DNA of 49,670 bases. Source: Gemmatimonadota bacterium (GTDB lineage Bacteria > JAAXHH01). Shown piece after piece: positions 32,012 through 41,587 of this stretch. Location of the stretch: positions 1 to 49,670 of the forward strand of contig JAPOZT010000020.1 of assembly GCA_026705925.1 (NCBI GenBank), given 5' to 3'. How positions within the stretch are numbered: position 1 is the stretch's first letter; each line of letters starts with the position of its first letter. Under the pieces are notes generated by a model. It was not told the DNA's origin. It ran no database searches and saw only the letters and a list, made by a program, of their open reading frames with translations. The position numbers were made by a program, and so were the translations under genes.

Positions 32012-32803
32012 TCAACCCGATGCCAGGATGGGATGCAGCGGCCCTCCGAACGGTTCGCCCGGTTTCATGGTCTGGTCGCCGCCCGCGTCCCATCGGCCGT
32101 TGTAGTTCACGTACTCCGGTATGTATATGATCGCCAGCGCTCTCCTGGGCGATGCGGTGCGATTCGGCGTAGCGTAATGGAACGTGCATCCATGATGAAA
32201 AGTCACGCCGCCCGCTTCCATGTCCATCACGACGGGTTCGACATCGACTTCGACGTCCGTACTCTCGAAATCTTTCAGTACGCTTGCGCCTTCCGTGCTC
32301 AGCGGCACCGGCGCCAGCCGGCCGTACTTGTGCGAACCGGGAATGAACTGCATGCAACCGTTGTCCACCGTTACATCGTCCACGGCGATCCAGGCCGATA
32401 GCGCGCCGACCTGTTCCATGGGCCAGTACGGTGCGTCCTGGTGCCAGTTGGTTGCCTTGCTTCGTTCACCGCCGGGCTTGATCAGTCCATGGTCATGGTA
32501 GATGACCAGGCGCCTGCACTTCGATATCTTCCGGGCAATCTCCGCCAGCCGCGCGTCAAACGAGTATTTCCGGATGACCTCGTGGTCTACCCAGAGGTTG
32601 ACCATCTGGTTGAAAACGCGGTTGTAGTCGTCGTCCGTCTCGCCTCCACCACCCAGTATGCGTGTTCGCTTTTCCTCGACCGTCTTGTCCAGCGCGTCAG
32701 CCAGTTCCGCGATTTCCCGCTTCGAGTAGAACCCCGGAATCTGGAGATAGCCATTCTCCTGAAAGAACTCAACCTCTTCGGCGCCAATGTGATTTGGATT
32801 CAT
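32012..32803 (-). CDS. Phytanoyl-CoA dioxygenase family protein (PhyH)
   Basis: This 263-residue Fe(II)/2-oxoglutarate oxygenase has the double-stranded beta-helix fold. The iron facial triad appears as H121 and D123 in NWHQDAPYWP and distal H209 in GCTFHYATPNRT, with R220 or R221 as the 2-oxoglutarate carboxylate anchor. IPGSHK is the usual mid-fold loop. PhyH proteins hydroxylate varied substrates, including fatty acyl-CoA, alkaloids, ectoine and phosphonates. Nothing here fixes the substrate. It is divergent from a second PhyH gene across a 313-base control region and is followed by the 10-bp array. Confidence 0.92.
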   Translation of the reverse strand: MNPNHIGAEEVEFFQENGYLQIPGFYSKREIAELADALDKTVEEKRTRILGGGGETDDDYNRVFNQMVNLWVDHEVIRKYSFDARLAEIARKISKCRRLVIYHDHGLIKPGGERSKATNWHQDAPYWPMEQVGALSAWIAVDDVTVDNGCMQFIPGSHKYGRLAPVPLSTEGASVLKDFESTDVEVDVEPVVMDMEAGGVTFHHGCTFHYATPNRTASPRRALAIIYIPEYVNYNGRWDAGGDQTMKPGEPFGGPLHPILASG

Positions 32804-33116
32804 AACGCTGTAGAACCCGGGGAGTGGATCGCATAACTCATATATAGTCCAAGCCCATACAAATCAACAACAATAAACAATTCTGTGCAGAATTTCGCAC
32901 GAATAACGTAAATTAACTTACAAGCAAGAAATTTCAACCCCTTTTCACAACTCGGGGGTTTTATTCGATATTACGGTACCTGTCCGGAATCCGTACAGCG
33001 CCTGTCCGACATACATACAGCGACTGGCCGAAATCGTTACCGTGCCCGGCCGAAATCGGCATAGCTTCTGGCCGAAATCGAACCATCCACCATCGTTCAA
33101 CCCGGAGGAATGCACC
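32804..33116. promoter_or_regulatory. AT-richer divergent control region between the two PhyH genes
   Basis: There is no gene here. For the leftward PhyH gene, minus-strand TTGATT (32867-32862) and TATATG (32844-32839) with 17-base spacing form a fair promoter about 30 bases from the start. Overlapping small palindromes occur at 32881-32900 (TTCTG-TG-CAGAA and GTGC-N8-GCAC). AACCCC...GGGGTT followed by TTATT (32936-32965) could be an attenuator on the plus strand. The 22-bp repeats at 32979-33088 precede the rightward gene. Base composition is clearly lower in GC than the surrounding genes. Confidence 0.45.
32979..33088 (+). repeat. Five degenerate 22-bp direct repeats upstream of the second PhyH gene
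   Basis: Units start at 32979, 33001, 33023, 33045 and 33067, each 22 bases long. Units 3-5 share GGCCGAAATCG at the same offset; units 1-2 share TGTCCG and end TACAGCG. The array ends 28 bases before the ATG at 33117, with GGAGG between. The spacing is close to two helical turns, so equivalent positions face the same side of the DNA. Confidence 0.8.
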
Positions 33117-34094
33117 ATGTCGACGGACCGATACCAGATCGGCGTCCAGGACTATATCGACTATCACCACGACGGCTACCTCGCCATCCGCGGACTCGTT
33201 CCTGAAGCGGAGGTGGAAGACATACGCCGCCATACCGAGGCACTGATGAAGGGAAGGATTACGATTGACGGTGTCGATCCGCCGCCGCCCGGATTGACGT
33301 CCGAACAGATGGGACAGCACTGGCTGCGCATACACATGCTTCACCGGAAGCACGAGTTGCATGAGCGGTTTCTGCTGCAGCCCCGCATCCTTGACGTGCT
33401 GGAAGCCCTGATCGGTCCGGACGTGCTGGCGCTCCAGACCATGTTGTTCCTGAAGCCTCCCGGCCGCGAAGGACAGGGTTTTCACCAGGACTCGTACTAC
33501 ATACCCACCTATCCCGACACGCTGATCGGTTCCTGGCTGGCCGTAGACCCCGCGGATGAAGAAAACGGCTGCATGATGGTCATTCCGGGATCCCATCATG
33601 AACCCATTTATCCCGATGAAAACAAACTCGGCCAGAACCACACCGACGGCGCCATAGGGGACCTCCGGGTCATCGAGGGCGCCAGCGCGACGGACGAGTC
33701 CCTGAACGGCCTGGCCCCCGTCGCCGGGAAATACGCCGGCCGCGAGGTGGCCGCGCGGATGGAACCGGGGGATGTCCTGTTCTTTCACGGCCATCTCCTG
33801 CACCGGTCCCACGAGAACCGGACCGGGACGCGGTTCCGCCGGGCATTCGTGGGCCATTACTGCAACGCGAGGTCCTGGGTGCCGTGGAACCATGGCGCCG
33901 ATTTCGAGGGGCCGACCGCGAATCACCTCCACATCCTCGCTCGTGGCAACTCCCACCTGACCTACGCCAGGCCGAAGTTCGGCACGCCATGCGACGCGCT
34001 CAATCCCAGGGAAACGGCCGGGGGCATGCGGCCCGCGCGCATGATGGGCGACATGCCCGCATCGACCGTGAAGGGCGTCATGGTATCGCGTTGA
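33117..34094 (+). CDS. Phytanoyl-CoA dioxygenase family protein (PhyH), second copy
   Basis: The start at 33117 follows GGAGG by eight or nine bases and gives 325 residues; a longer GTG-started frame would run into the upstream repeats and is rejected. Iron ligands are H123 and D125 in GFHQDSYYIP and distal H229 in FFHGHLLHRSHENRTG, with the 2-oxoglutarate arginine in FRRAF. IPGSHHEPI is the family loop. It is larger than its divergent neighbour and only distantly similar, so the pair is probably not a recent duplication. Substrate unknown. It ends 33 bases before the convergent sufS stop. Confidence 0.93.
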   Translation: MSTDRYQIGVQDYIDYHHDGYLAIRGLVPEAEVEDIRRHTEALMKGRITIDGVDPPPPGLTSEQMGQHWLRIHMLHRKHELHERFLLQPRILDVLEALIGPDVLALQTMLFLKPPGREGQGFHQDSYYIPTYPDTLIGSWLAVDPADEENGCMMVIPGSHHEPIYPDENKLGQNHTDGAIGDLRVIEGASATDESLNGLAPVAGKYAGREVAARMEPGDVLFFHGHLLHRSHENRTGTRFRRAFVGHYCNARSWVPWNHGADFEGPTANHLHILARGNSHLTYARPKFGTPCDALNPRETAGGMRPARMMGDMPASTVKGVMVSR

Positions 34095-34127
34095 CCGATC
34101 CGGCATTGGTTCAGGGGGGCAAAGCGA

Positions 34128-35408
34128 TTACGCGCCGAAGAGGTTCCGGGCCCGGTGGATGGCTCCGATCATGGTATCGATCTCTTCGGAGGTGTTGTAG
34201 AAATAGAGGCTAGCCCGCGCCGTGGCGCCGTAGGGCGTCCCGAGCCGGCGCATGAGGGGCTGCGCGCAGTGATGTCCGGCGCGGATGGCGATGCCCTGGC
34301 GGTCCAGCACCGTCGACAGATCGCTGGGGTGCATGTTGTCCAGGTTGAAGGAGATCGCTCCGCCCCGGCCCGGCGCGTGACCGAAGACCGTCAGGCCGTC
34401 GATTTCCCCGAGCCGCTCGATCGTGTAGTCGGTCAGTGCCCTTTCGTGGGTATGTATGTGCTCCATTCCGACGGCGGAGAGGTAGTCCACCACGTCGCCG
34501 AAGACGATGGCGTGGGCGATGTTGGGGGTGCCCGCCTCGAATTTCTCCGGGATATCCGCGCTTGTGAACCCGTCGAGCCGGACTTCGTCGATCATCGAGC
34601 CGCCGCCCATGTAGGGATCCATCGTTTCGAGCAGCTCCGGCCGGCCGTATAGTCCGCCGATCCCGGTCGGGCCGCACATCTTGTGGCCGGAGAACGCAAA
34701 GAAATCGCAATCCAGCCGCGCCACGTCCACCGGCATGTGCGGCACGCTCTGCGCGGCGTCCACGAAGACCAGCGCACCGGCGTCGTGGGCCCGTTTCACG
34801 ATGGCTTCGATGGGATTTACGGTGCCCAGCACGTTCGACATGTGCGCGATGGACACGATGCGCGTCCGATCCGTGATCAGGTCGTCCGCCTGGTCCATGT
34901 CGAGCGACCCGTCTTCGCGAATGTCGAAATAACGGAGCACGGCGCCGGTTTCCCGCGCCAGCATCTGCCAGGGCACGATGTTGCTGTGGTGCTCCATGAC
35001 CGATAGCAGGATTTCGTCGCCCGCCCCGACGTTCTTCCGGCCCCAGGCGCTCGCCACGAGGTTGATGCCCTCGGTCGTGTTCCGCACGAAGACCATACTG
35101 CGTGCCGGTACGTTGATAAAGCGCGCCACCCGTTCGCGGGCGGCCTCGTAGGCGTTGGTCGCCTCCTCGCTGAGCGTGTGGAGTCCGCGGTGCACGTTGG
35201 CGTTCAGCCGCGTGTAGTAGTCGTCCAGCGCGTCGAGCACGGCCCGGGGTTTCTGCGACGTGGCGCTGTTGTCCAGGTAGACCAGCGGCTTGCCGTGCAC
35301 CTTCCGGTCCAGGATGGGGAAGTCTCCGCGGTATCGCAAAGCGTGCTCGTCGGACAGGCGGACCGCGTCATCGAGCTTGTGTGGCGTTTCCAGCAGTGTT
35401 TCTTCCAT
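34128..35408 (-). CDS. sufS: SufS-type cysteine desulfurase
   Basis: This 426-residue class V PLP enzyme provides sulfur for Fe-S clusters. PLP lysine K243 lies in FSGHKMCGPTG and the persulfide-forming catalytic C381 in RAGHHCAQPLM; TTEGINLVA and EHHSNIVPW are further family motifs. The N terminus has a short extension before the core. It is the fifth of six genes in the suf operon as transcribed from the Rrf2 gene. No SufE or SufU sulfur-transfer partner is encoded with it, so such a protein must be elsewhere or be replaced. Confidence 0.95.
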   Translation of the reverse strand: MEETLLETPHKLDDAVRLSDEHALRYRGDFPILDRKVHGKPLVYLDNSATSQKPRAVLDALDDYYTRLNANVHRGLHTLSEEATNAYEAARERVARFINVPARSMVFVRNTTEGINLVASAWGRKNVGAGDEILLSVMEHHSNIVPWQMLARETGAVLRYFDIREDGSLDMDQADDLITDRTRIVSIAHMSNVLGTVNPIEAIVKRAHDAGALVFVDAAQSVPHMPVDVARLDCDFFAFSGHKMCGPTGIGGLYGRPELLETMDPYMGGGSMIDEVRLDGFTSADIPEKFEAGTPNIAHAIVFGDVVDYLSAVGMEHIHTHERALTDYTIERLGEIDGLTVFGHAPGRGGAISFNLDNMHPSDLSTVLDRQGIAIRAGHHCAQPLMRRLGTPYGATARASLYFYNTSEEIDTMIGAIHRARNLFGA

Positions 35409-35428
35409 GATTCCCTAACCGTCTGCGA

Positions 35429-35743
35429 TCAGTAATCTATGCCGAGTTCGAGCTTGGCGTCTTCGGTCATCATGTCGATATGCCAGGGCGGCTCCCAGAC
35501 GATCTCGATCAGGGCGTCCGACACTTCGTCCAGGTCCTTTACCTTGGTTTCCACCTCGGCGGGCAGCGACTGGGCCGCCGGACAGTTCGGCGAAGTGAGC
35601 GTCATCTTGATGTTGGTCATGCCGTCCTGCTGAACGTCGATTTCGTAGATGAGCCCCATTTCGTAGATGTTGACCGGGATCTCGGGGTCGTAGCACGTTT
35701 TCAATACGTCCACAATCCGTTCTTTAACGGCATCCGTATCCAT
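35429..35743 (-). CDS. sufT: SufT/MIP18-type Fe-S assembly factor (DUF59)
   Basis: This 104-residue single-domain protein has the DUF59 motif CYDPEIPVNIYEMGLIYEI and the conserved cysteine C54 in TSPNCPAAQSL, followed by VWEPPW near the end. SufT proteins help mature Fe-S proteins under high demand. It lies 20 bases before sufS and 54 bases after sufD within the suf operon, a common arrangement. Family membership is clear. Confidence 0.93.
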   Translation of the reverse strand: MDTDAVKERIVDVLKTCYDPEIPVNIYEMGLIYEIDVQQDGMTNIKMTLTSPNCPAAQSLPAEVETKVKDLDEVSDALIEIVWEPPWHIDMMTEDAKLELGIDY

Positions 35744-35797
35744 TCGTCAGCCCCTGTGTCGTCAGCCTCTGCCGCGTGTTTGTGTGTGAGGTCTCCG

Positions 35798-37195
35798 CTA
35801 TCTTTCCGTCCGGCCCCGGGCCGTCGAAAGATCCCTGATGGTGGTTTCGAAGAGCGTATCCAGCGAGGTACGGACGGCGTCGATCCCGAGACGCCGGATC
35901 AGGTCGGCCGCGAACCCGTAGGTAAGCAGGTGGCAGGCGCTGTCATGGGACAGCCCTCGGGTCCGCAGGTAGAAGATCTGGTCTTCGTCGAGCTGGCCCA
36001 CGGTGGCGCCATGGGTGCATTTCACCTGGTCCGCGTAGATCTCGAGCTGCGGCTTGGTGTGTATCATCGCGTCTGACGAGAGCATCAGGTTCTTGTTCAG
36101 CTGCTTGGCGTCCGTTTCCTGGGCGTCCTGATGCACGAACACCTTGCCGTTGAACACGCCGCGGGACCGGCCCTCGAGGATGCCCTTGTACACCTCGTAG
36201 CTGTCGCAGTTCGGCACGGCGTGATCGATGGCGGTGTGGTTGTCCACGTGCTGGCCGCCCGCGACCAGGTACAGTCCGTTCATGCGCACCACCGCGTGCT
36301 CGCCCGCGAGACGGGCATTGGTATCGTTCCGAGTCAACGCGCCGCCCATGCTCATGTTGAAGGTGGAGATCCGGCCGTTCCCCTCCAGGTGGAGCTGGTT
36401 GGTGGAAAGATGGGCGGCTCCTTCGCCTTCCCGGTTGATCCGGTAGTGTTCCACGTTGCCGTCCCGCCCCACGGTGATTTCCGTAACGGCGTTGGTGAGG
36501 TAGGCCTGGTCCGTCAAGCCGGAATAACTCTCGACCACCTTGAGGCTCGCTCCGTCGCCCGCCGCGATGAGCGTGCGCGGCTGCGTGGCCAGGGGCGCGT
36601 CGAGTCCGGTGGTTACGTAGTGCACGTGCACCGGGGTTTCCAGCGCTCCCGCGCGCGGTACGTGGACGAACAGGCCGTTCTCGATCAGGGCCGTGTTCAG
36701 TGCCGTCAGCCCCGTGCTTTCGTAGTCGGCATAGCGCGCGAGGTGCGGATGAACGAGCTCCGGATGCTCCACGAGGGCATCGGCGAGGCTGCTTACCACG
36801 ACGCCCCGGGGCAAATCCGGCCCGTGCGACAACGCGGGTGCGTGCACACCGTTTACGAAGACGATCCGGTGCCAGCCGTCCTGGCCGAATTCGTATGGCG
36901 CGAGCGCGCCCTCGTCCAGTCCCGCTTCCGCTGGTCCGCCTGGGATGCCTGTCTCGCCTGGGCCGGCCTGGTAGGAAGTGTCCGCGATCTGCCGGAGATC
37001 GGTGTATATCCAGTCTTCCTTGAGCGGAAAGGTAAGCTCGCGGGCGACCGGCATGCCGAGTTCCCGGAAGCGCTTCATGGCATCCGAACGGATCCGGTGC
37101 AGCCAGAGCGGCGCATCCAGGGACCGGATGCGGTCGTAAGCGTCGTAAAACGTGGTGTATCTGCTGGTCGTCGCCTGCTTCAGTGATTCCGTCAT
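35798..37195 (-). CDS. sufD: Fe-S cluster assembly protein SufD
   Basis: The start at 37195 (MTESLKQATTSRY) lies after the sufC stop and gives 465 residues; the longer frame would overlap sufC. The protein has the right-handed beta-helix core of SufB/SufD, with the conserved C-terminal part NGKVFVHQDAQETDAKQLNK, TKPQLEIYADQVKCTHGATV and FYLRTRGL. It should pair with SufB and SufC (SufBC2D) as scaffold for cluster assembly. A Gly/Pro-rich stretch near residues 77-97 (AGPGETGIPGGPAEAG) looks like another low-complexity insert. Confidence 0.95.
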   Translation of the reverse strand: MTESLKQATTSRYTTFYDAYDRIRSLDAPLWLHRIRSDAMKRFRELGMPVARELTFPLKEDWIYTDLRQIADTSYQAGPGETGIPGGPAEAGLDEGALAPYEFGQDGWHRIVFVNGVHAPALSHGPDLPRGVVVSSLADALVEHPELVHPHLARYADYESTGLTALNTALIENGLFVHVPRAGALETPVHVHYVTTGLDAPLATQPRTLIAAGDGASLKVVESYSGLTDQAYLTNAVTEITVGRDGNVEHYRINREGEGAAHLSTNQLHLEGNGRISTFNMSMGGALTRNDTNARLAGEHAVVRMNGLYLVAGGQHVDNHTAIDHAVPNCDSYEVYKGILEGRSRGVFNGKVFVHQDAQETDAKQLNKNLMLSSDAMIHTKPQLEIYADQVKCTHGATVGQLDEDQIFYLRTRGLSHDSACHLLTYGFAADLIRRLGIDAVRTSLDTLFETTIRDLSTARGRTER

Positions 37196-37223
37196 TTCGT
37201 GATTCCATGCTTCCTGGATGAAT

Positions 37224-37988
37224 TCAACCCGCGGCTTCCACTTCTTCCCGTATCCACTCGTAGCCTTTTTCTTCCAGCTCAAAGGCCAGTTCTTTCCTGC
37301 CCGACTTCACGATCCGGCCCTGGTACATGACATGAACGTAATCCGGCACGACGTAGTCCAGCAGCCGCTGGTAGTGGGTGATGACGATCATCGCGTTGTC
37401 CGCGGTGCGCTGCTGGTTGATCCCGTGGGCCACGATGCGCATGGCATCGATATCCAGCCCGGAATCCGTCTCGTCCAGAATGGAAAGGGTCGGTTCGAGC
37501 ACGGCCATGTGGAAGATCTCGTTGCGTTTCTTCTCGCCGCCGGAGAAGTCCTCGTTCACCGGTCGCCGGGCCAGTTCGGGGTCCATGTCGACCTGTTTCA
37601 TCTTCTTGTCCAGCAGCCGCCGGAACGCGCCGGCGCTTATCTCCGGTTCGCCGCGGTACTTCAGGCGTTCGTTCATCGCCGCCCGGAGGAAATAGGCATT
37701 GCTGACGCCTGGGATCTCCACCGGGTACTGAAAGGCCAGGAACATGCCCTCGTTGGCCCGCTCCTCGGGGGTGAGCTCGAAGAGGTCCTTGTCCTGGAAC
37801 CGTACCGTGCCTCCGGTTTCTTCGTATTCCTCGTGGCCGGCCAGGATCTTGCCCAGCGTGCTCTTCCCGGAACCGTTCGGTCCCATGATCGCATGGACCT
37901 CGCCCCGGTCTACGGTCAGGTCGATCCCGTTGATGATGTCCTGGTCCTTGATCCCGCCACGTAGATTCCTGATTTCGAGTAATGCCAT
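37224..37988 (-). CDS. sufC: SufC ATPase of the SufBCD complex
   Basis: This 254-residue ABC-type ATPase has Walker A GPNGSGKSTLG (about 36-46), the signature FSGGEKKRNEI peculiar to SufC, Walker B LSILDETDSGLDIDAM, and the switch His in VITHYQRLLDYV. It binds SufB and SufD and drives their rearrangement during Fe-S assembly. It is complete and of normal length. Between it and sufB lie 101 bases that include a 15-bp tandem repeat. Confidence 0.97.
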   Translation of the reverse strand: MALLEIRNLRGGIKDQDIINGIDLTVDRGEVHAIMGPNGSGKSTLGKILAGHEEYEETGGTVRFQDKDLFELTPEERANEGMFLAFQYPVEIPGVSNAYFLRAAMNERLKYRGEPEISAGAFRRLLDKKMKQVDMDPELARRPVNEDFSGGEKKRNEIFHMAVLEPTLSILDETDSGLDIDAMRIVAHGINQQRTADNAMIVITHYQRLLDYVVPDYVHVMYQGRIVKSGRKELAFELEEKGYEWIREEVEAAG

Positions 37989-38028
37989 CTCGCTTGCTTT
38001 CTCCTGTTGTATTTCATGGTTTTGGGCT

Positions 38029-38073
38029 CAGCCGCCTTGGACCCAGCCGCCTTGGATTCAGCCGCATTGGGCC
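38029..38073 (+). repeat. 15-bp degenerate tandem repeat between sufB and sufC
   Basis: Three units of about CAGCCGCCTTGGAYY follow each other, with a partial fourth to about 38085. They occupy most of the gene-free space between sufB and sufC. Confidence 0.85.
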
Positions 38074-38089
38074 TGGCCGCCCGTTCTCG

Positions 38090-39523
<1,434 letters not shown>

Positions 39524-39547
39524 TGCGTCTCCTTGAAACGATTAAAA

Positions 39548-39619
39548 CCTGTCGTGCCGAACCTTCCGTACTGAATCTGCCGTGCAAATCCTGCCGCGCT
39601 GAACCCGCTGCGCTGGCGG
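39548..39619 (+). repeat. Degenerate 13-15-bp direct repeats between the Rrf2 gene and sufB
   Basis: About five imperfect units resembling CCTGCCGTGCTGAAC begin at 39548, 39563, 39577, 39590 and 39605. The copies vary in length by one or two bases, so this is an older, decayed array. Confidence 0.6.
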
Positions 39620-39638
39620 CCGTGCCCATTCCTCCGAG

Positions 39639-40157
39639 CTAGCGGCCTATCTGGATCGTGCCGCCCATGGCCTGCTCCCGCATGGTATCCTGGGAGACCT
39701 GCTCCACCACTTCGAGAACCTGGTGCTCCGTCTGCAGCAAGTCCATGAGGGAAATGTGATCAAGCACGCCGGACAGGTACCGGGCCACGACCGTCCAGAC
39801 CGGCCGTATGGCGCAGGCGTTCAGGTGCATGCACGCCTCCAGGTGGCCGGAGAAATGATCGCACATGTGAGCGTCCGGGCTCGTAAGCACGACCCCGTCT
39901 TCCGAACTCAGAGCCCGCATGACTTCGCCCAGCGTTATGCTCCGCGGTTCCCTGGCCAGCGCGTAGCCGCCCCGGATTCCCCGCACGCTTCGGACGAGTT
40001 CCGCCCGCCTGAGGATCATCAGCAGCTTGGATACGTAGTCCAGGGAAATGCCTTCCGACTCGGCAATCTGCCGTCCCGTGACCGGGTCGCGGGAATGGTA
40101 TCGCGCCAGCTGCAGGATACACCGGAGTCCGTATTCTTCCTGGGCCGTCACTTTCAT
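39639..40157 (-). CDS. Rrf2-family Fe-S regulator of the suf operon (IscR/SufR-like)
   Basis: This 172-residue protein has a winged-helix DNA-binding domain typical of Rrf2 (EYGLRCILQLARY, IAESEGISLDYVSKLLMIL, VRGIRGGYALAREPRSITL). A cluster-binding segment with three cysteines follows (C99, C109, C115 in MCDHFSGHLEACMHLNAC). Such proteins sense Fe-S status through a bound cluster and repress suf genes when cluster supply is adequate. GGAGAG lies seven bases before the ATG at 40157. Two palindromes overlapping its own promoter (40205-40248) suggest autorepression of the whole operon. Confidence 0.95.
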   Translation of the reverse strand: MKVTAQEEYGLRCILQLARYHSRDPVTGRQIAESEGISLDYVSKLLMILRRAELVRSVRGIRGGYALAREPRSITLGEVMRALSSEDGVVLTSPDAHMCDHFSGHLEACMHLNACAIRPVWTVVARYLSGVLDHISLMDLLQTEHQVLEVVEQVSQDTMREQAMGGTIQIGR

Positions 40158-40193
40158 GATCGAGCTCTCCGTCGATGGTCAGATCGCTCTGTA

Positions 40194-40248
40194 AATATAG
40201 TAAACCTGACTTTTATGTCAAGTATTAAATCCAGACTTTAGTGTCAGG
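40194..40248 (-). promoter_or_regulatory. suf operon promoter with two Rrf2-type palindromic operators
   Basis: On the minus strand TTGACA (40221-40216) and TATATT (40199-40194) are 16 bases apart. Two inverted repeats of one design, CYTGAC-N6-GTCWGG, lie at 40231-40248 and 40205-40222, centred 26 bases apart. The promoter-proximal one covers the -35 box and part of the spacer. Their A/T-rich centres and GAC/GTC arms resemble sites known for Rrf2 regulators such as IscR. The leader is about 30 bases. Confidence 0.75.
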
Positions 40249-40450
40249 TTTTAAGTCCAGGTCTCGACGCGGTTGCCGCGCGCGTATTCTGCCGTGCCGA
40301 ACCGGGCCAGCCACACAATGCGATACGTACAAGTCGTGACGCAGCCTCTACCTGATCGATCTCCTTGACATCGAAGGCGGCCTGCGTTACCGTCGGGCCC
40401 ATATCCGCTTAACCGAATCTCATGCATAAACCAGGATAAAAGACCAAACC
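40249..40450 (+). promoter_or_regulatory. Spacer upstream of the sialidase-like pair, candidate promoter
   Basis: TTGACA (40365-40370) is followed after 17 bases by a weak -10, TACCGT (40388-40393), about 55 bases before the start at 40451. I see nothing else recognisable in this spacer. Confidence 0.3.
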
Positions 40451-41548
40451 ATGTCCGATAAACTCGATGTACGCCCGCTCCCCGGCACCCGGGTCGTCGA
40501 AGCGGTGGTGGGACAAGGCTATTTCCCGGTGATAACCCGGCTGGGCGGCAGCGAACTGCTCATGGCCTACCGCGGCGGCGCCGCGCACATGGGCCTGGGC
40601 GGGCGGCTGGACGTGGGGCGCTCCCTGGACGGCGGTCTGACCTGGTCCGCGCCGGTGACCGTGGCCGACAGCGAGCGGGACGACCGCAACCCCGCTCTCG
40701 GCATGGCGCCGGACGGCACGCTCGTGCTTGCCTACCACTGGCAGGGCTCCTATGACGAGGAGGGCGCCTGGAAACCGGAATTGGGCCGGGCCGATACCCG
40801 GGTCGTTTTCTCCGCGGACGGCGGTCATTCCTGGGTGGATGACGCACTCATCGATTACACTCCGATCAACGGCGCTTCGCCCTTCGGCAAGATCTTCACG
40901 GCAGACGGCGTCATGCATATGCTGATCTACGGAGGAGGGACCTCGATATGCGAGCCCGGGGAGGGCACGGTCCGGGTCGGAGACGCGCCGTCGACGCCGA
41001 CCTACATCCTCCGGTCCAGGGACAACGGCCGTTCCTGGGGCGATCCGACCCTGGTGGCGCTGGGGTTGAACGAATCAGACGTGGCCATCCTGCCCGACGG
41101 CCGCTGGCTGTTCGTCGCCCGTTCTGAGGACCGTGCCGAGCAAGCGCTGTATGCCTGCCATTCGGAGGACGGCGGGTACACCTGGCGCCTGACCGGCCGG
41201 GTCACCGACGCGAAGGAACACCCGCCGGACCTCACCCTGTTGCCCAACGGCTGGCTGCTGCTCGTCTTCGGGCGCCGACATCCGCCCTTCGGCGTGGAGG
41301 GCCTGATCAGCCGGAACGGCGGAACGACCTGGGATGCGCGGCGGCTGGTGCTCGACGATTCCCTGCCCGGCGGCGACATCGGCTATCCCTCCACCGCCCG
41401 GTTGGACGACGGACGGCTGGTCACCGCCTACTACACGGCGGGGACACCGGAAAAGCAGTGGGAGATGTTCCGCGCCGCGGACGTCGCCTGCAAGGTCGTG
41501 TCCTACGACGCATCCAGCCTGATCCACCACTGGAATAAAAACGCGTAA
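40451..41548 (+). CDS. Sialidase-fold (BNR/Asp-box) protein
   Basis: This 365-residue protein has five Asp-boxes spaced as in six-bladed sialidase propellers: SLDGGLTW (58-65), SADGGHSW (121-128), SRDNGRSW, SEDGGYTW and SRNGGTTW. There is no signal peptide, so it appears cytoplasmic unless the start is wrong. I cannot identify the full Arg triad and Tyr nucleophile of true sialidases, so hydrolysis of sialic acid is not established; many relatives act on other glycans or are uncharacterised. A homologue follows 39 bases downstream, and sugar-acid catabolic genes lie beyond, which suggests a carbohydrate role. Confidence 0.82.
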   Translation: MSDKLDVRPLPGTRVVEAVVGQGYFPVITRLGGSELLMAYRGGAAHMGLGGRLDVGRSLDGGLTWSAPVTVADSERDDRNPALGMAPDGTLVLAYHWQGSYDEEGAWKPELGRADTRVVFSADGGHSWVDDALIDYTPINGASPFGKIFTADGVMHMLIYGGGTSICEPGEGTVRVGDAPSTPTYILRSRDNGRSWGDPTLVALGLNESDVAILPDGRWLFVARSEDRAEQALYACHSEDGGYTWRLTGRVTDAKEHPPDLTLLPNGWLLLVFGRRHPPFGVEGLISRNGGTTWDARRLVLDDSLPGGDIGYPSTARLDDGRLVTAYYTAGTPEKQWEMFRAADVACKVVSYDASSLIHHWNKNA

Positions 41549-41587
41549 CAAATTGTCCAGGAACGGGTTACGAACCGGGAGCCTTGC

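Noticed and set aside
31842..32105. Plus-strand frame made of repeated LVRPGPAWSG units
   Set aside because: It is only a translation of the 10-bp tandem array and its surroundings, and overlaps the end of the PhyH gene on the other strand.
32936..32965. Intrinsic terminator on the plus strand
   Set aside because: The AACCCC/GGGGTT stem with a long loop precedes TTATT, but no gene upstream is transcribed in that direction, so I list it only as a possible attenuator in the region entry.
31871..33088. CRISPR array
   Set aside because: The 10-bp array has no spacers and the 22-bp units are contiguous and degenerate; no cas gene is present.
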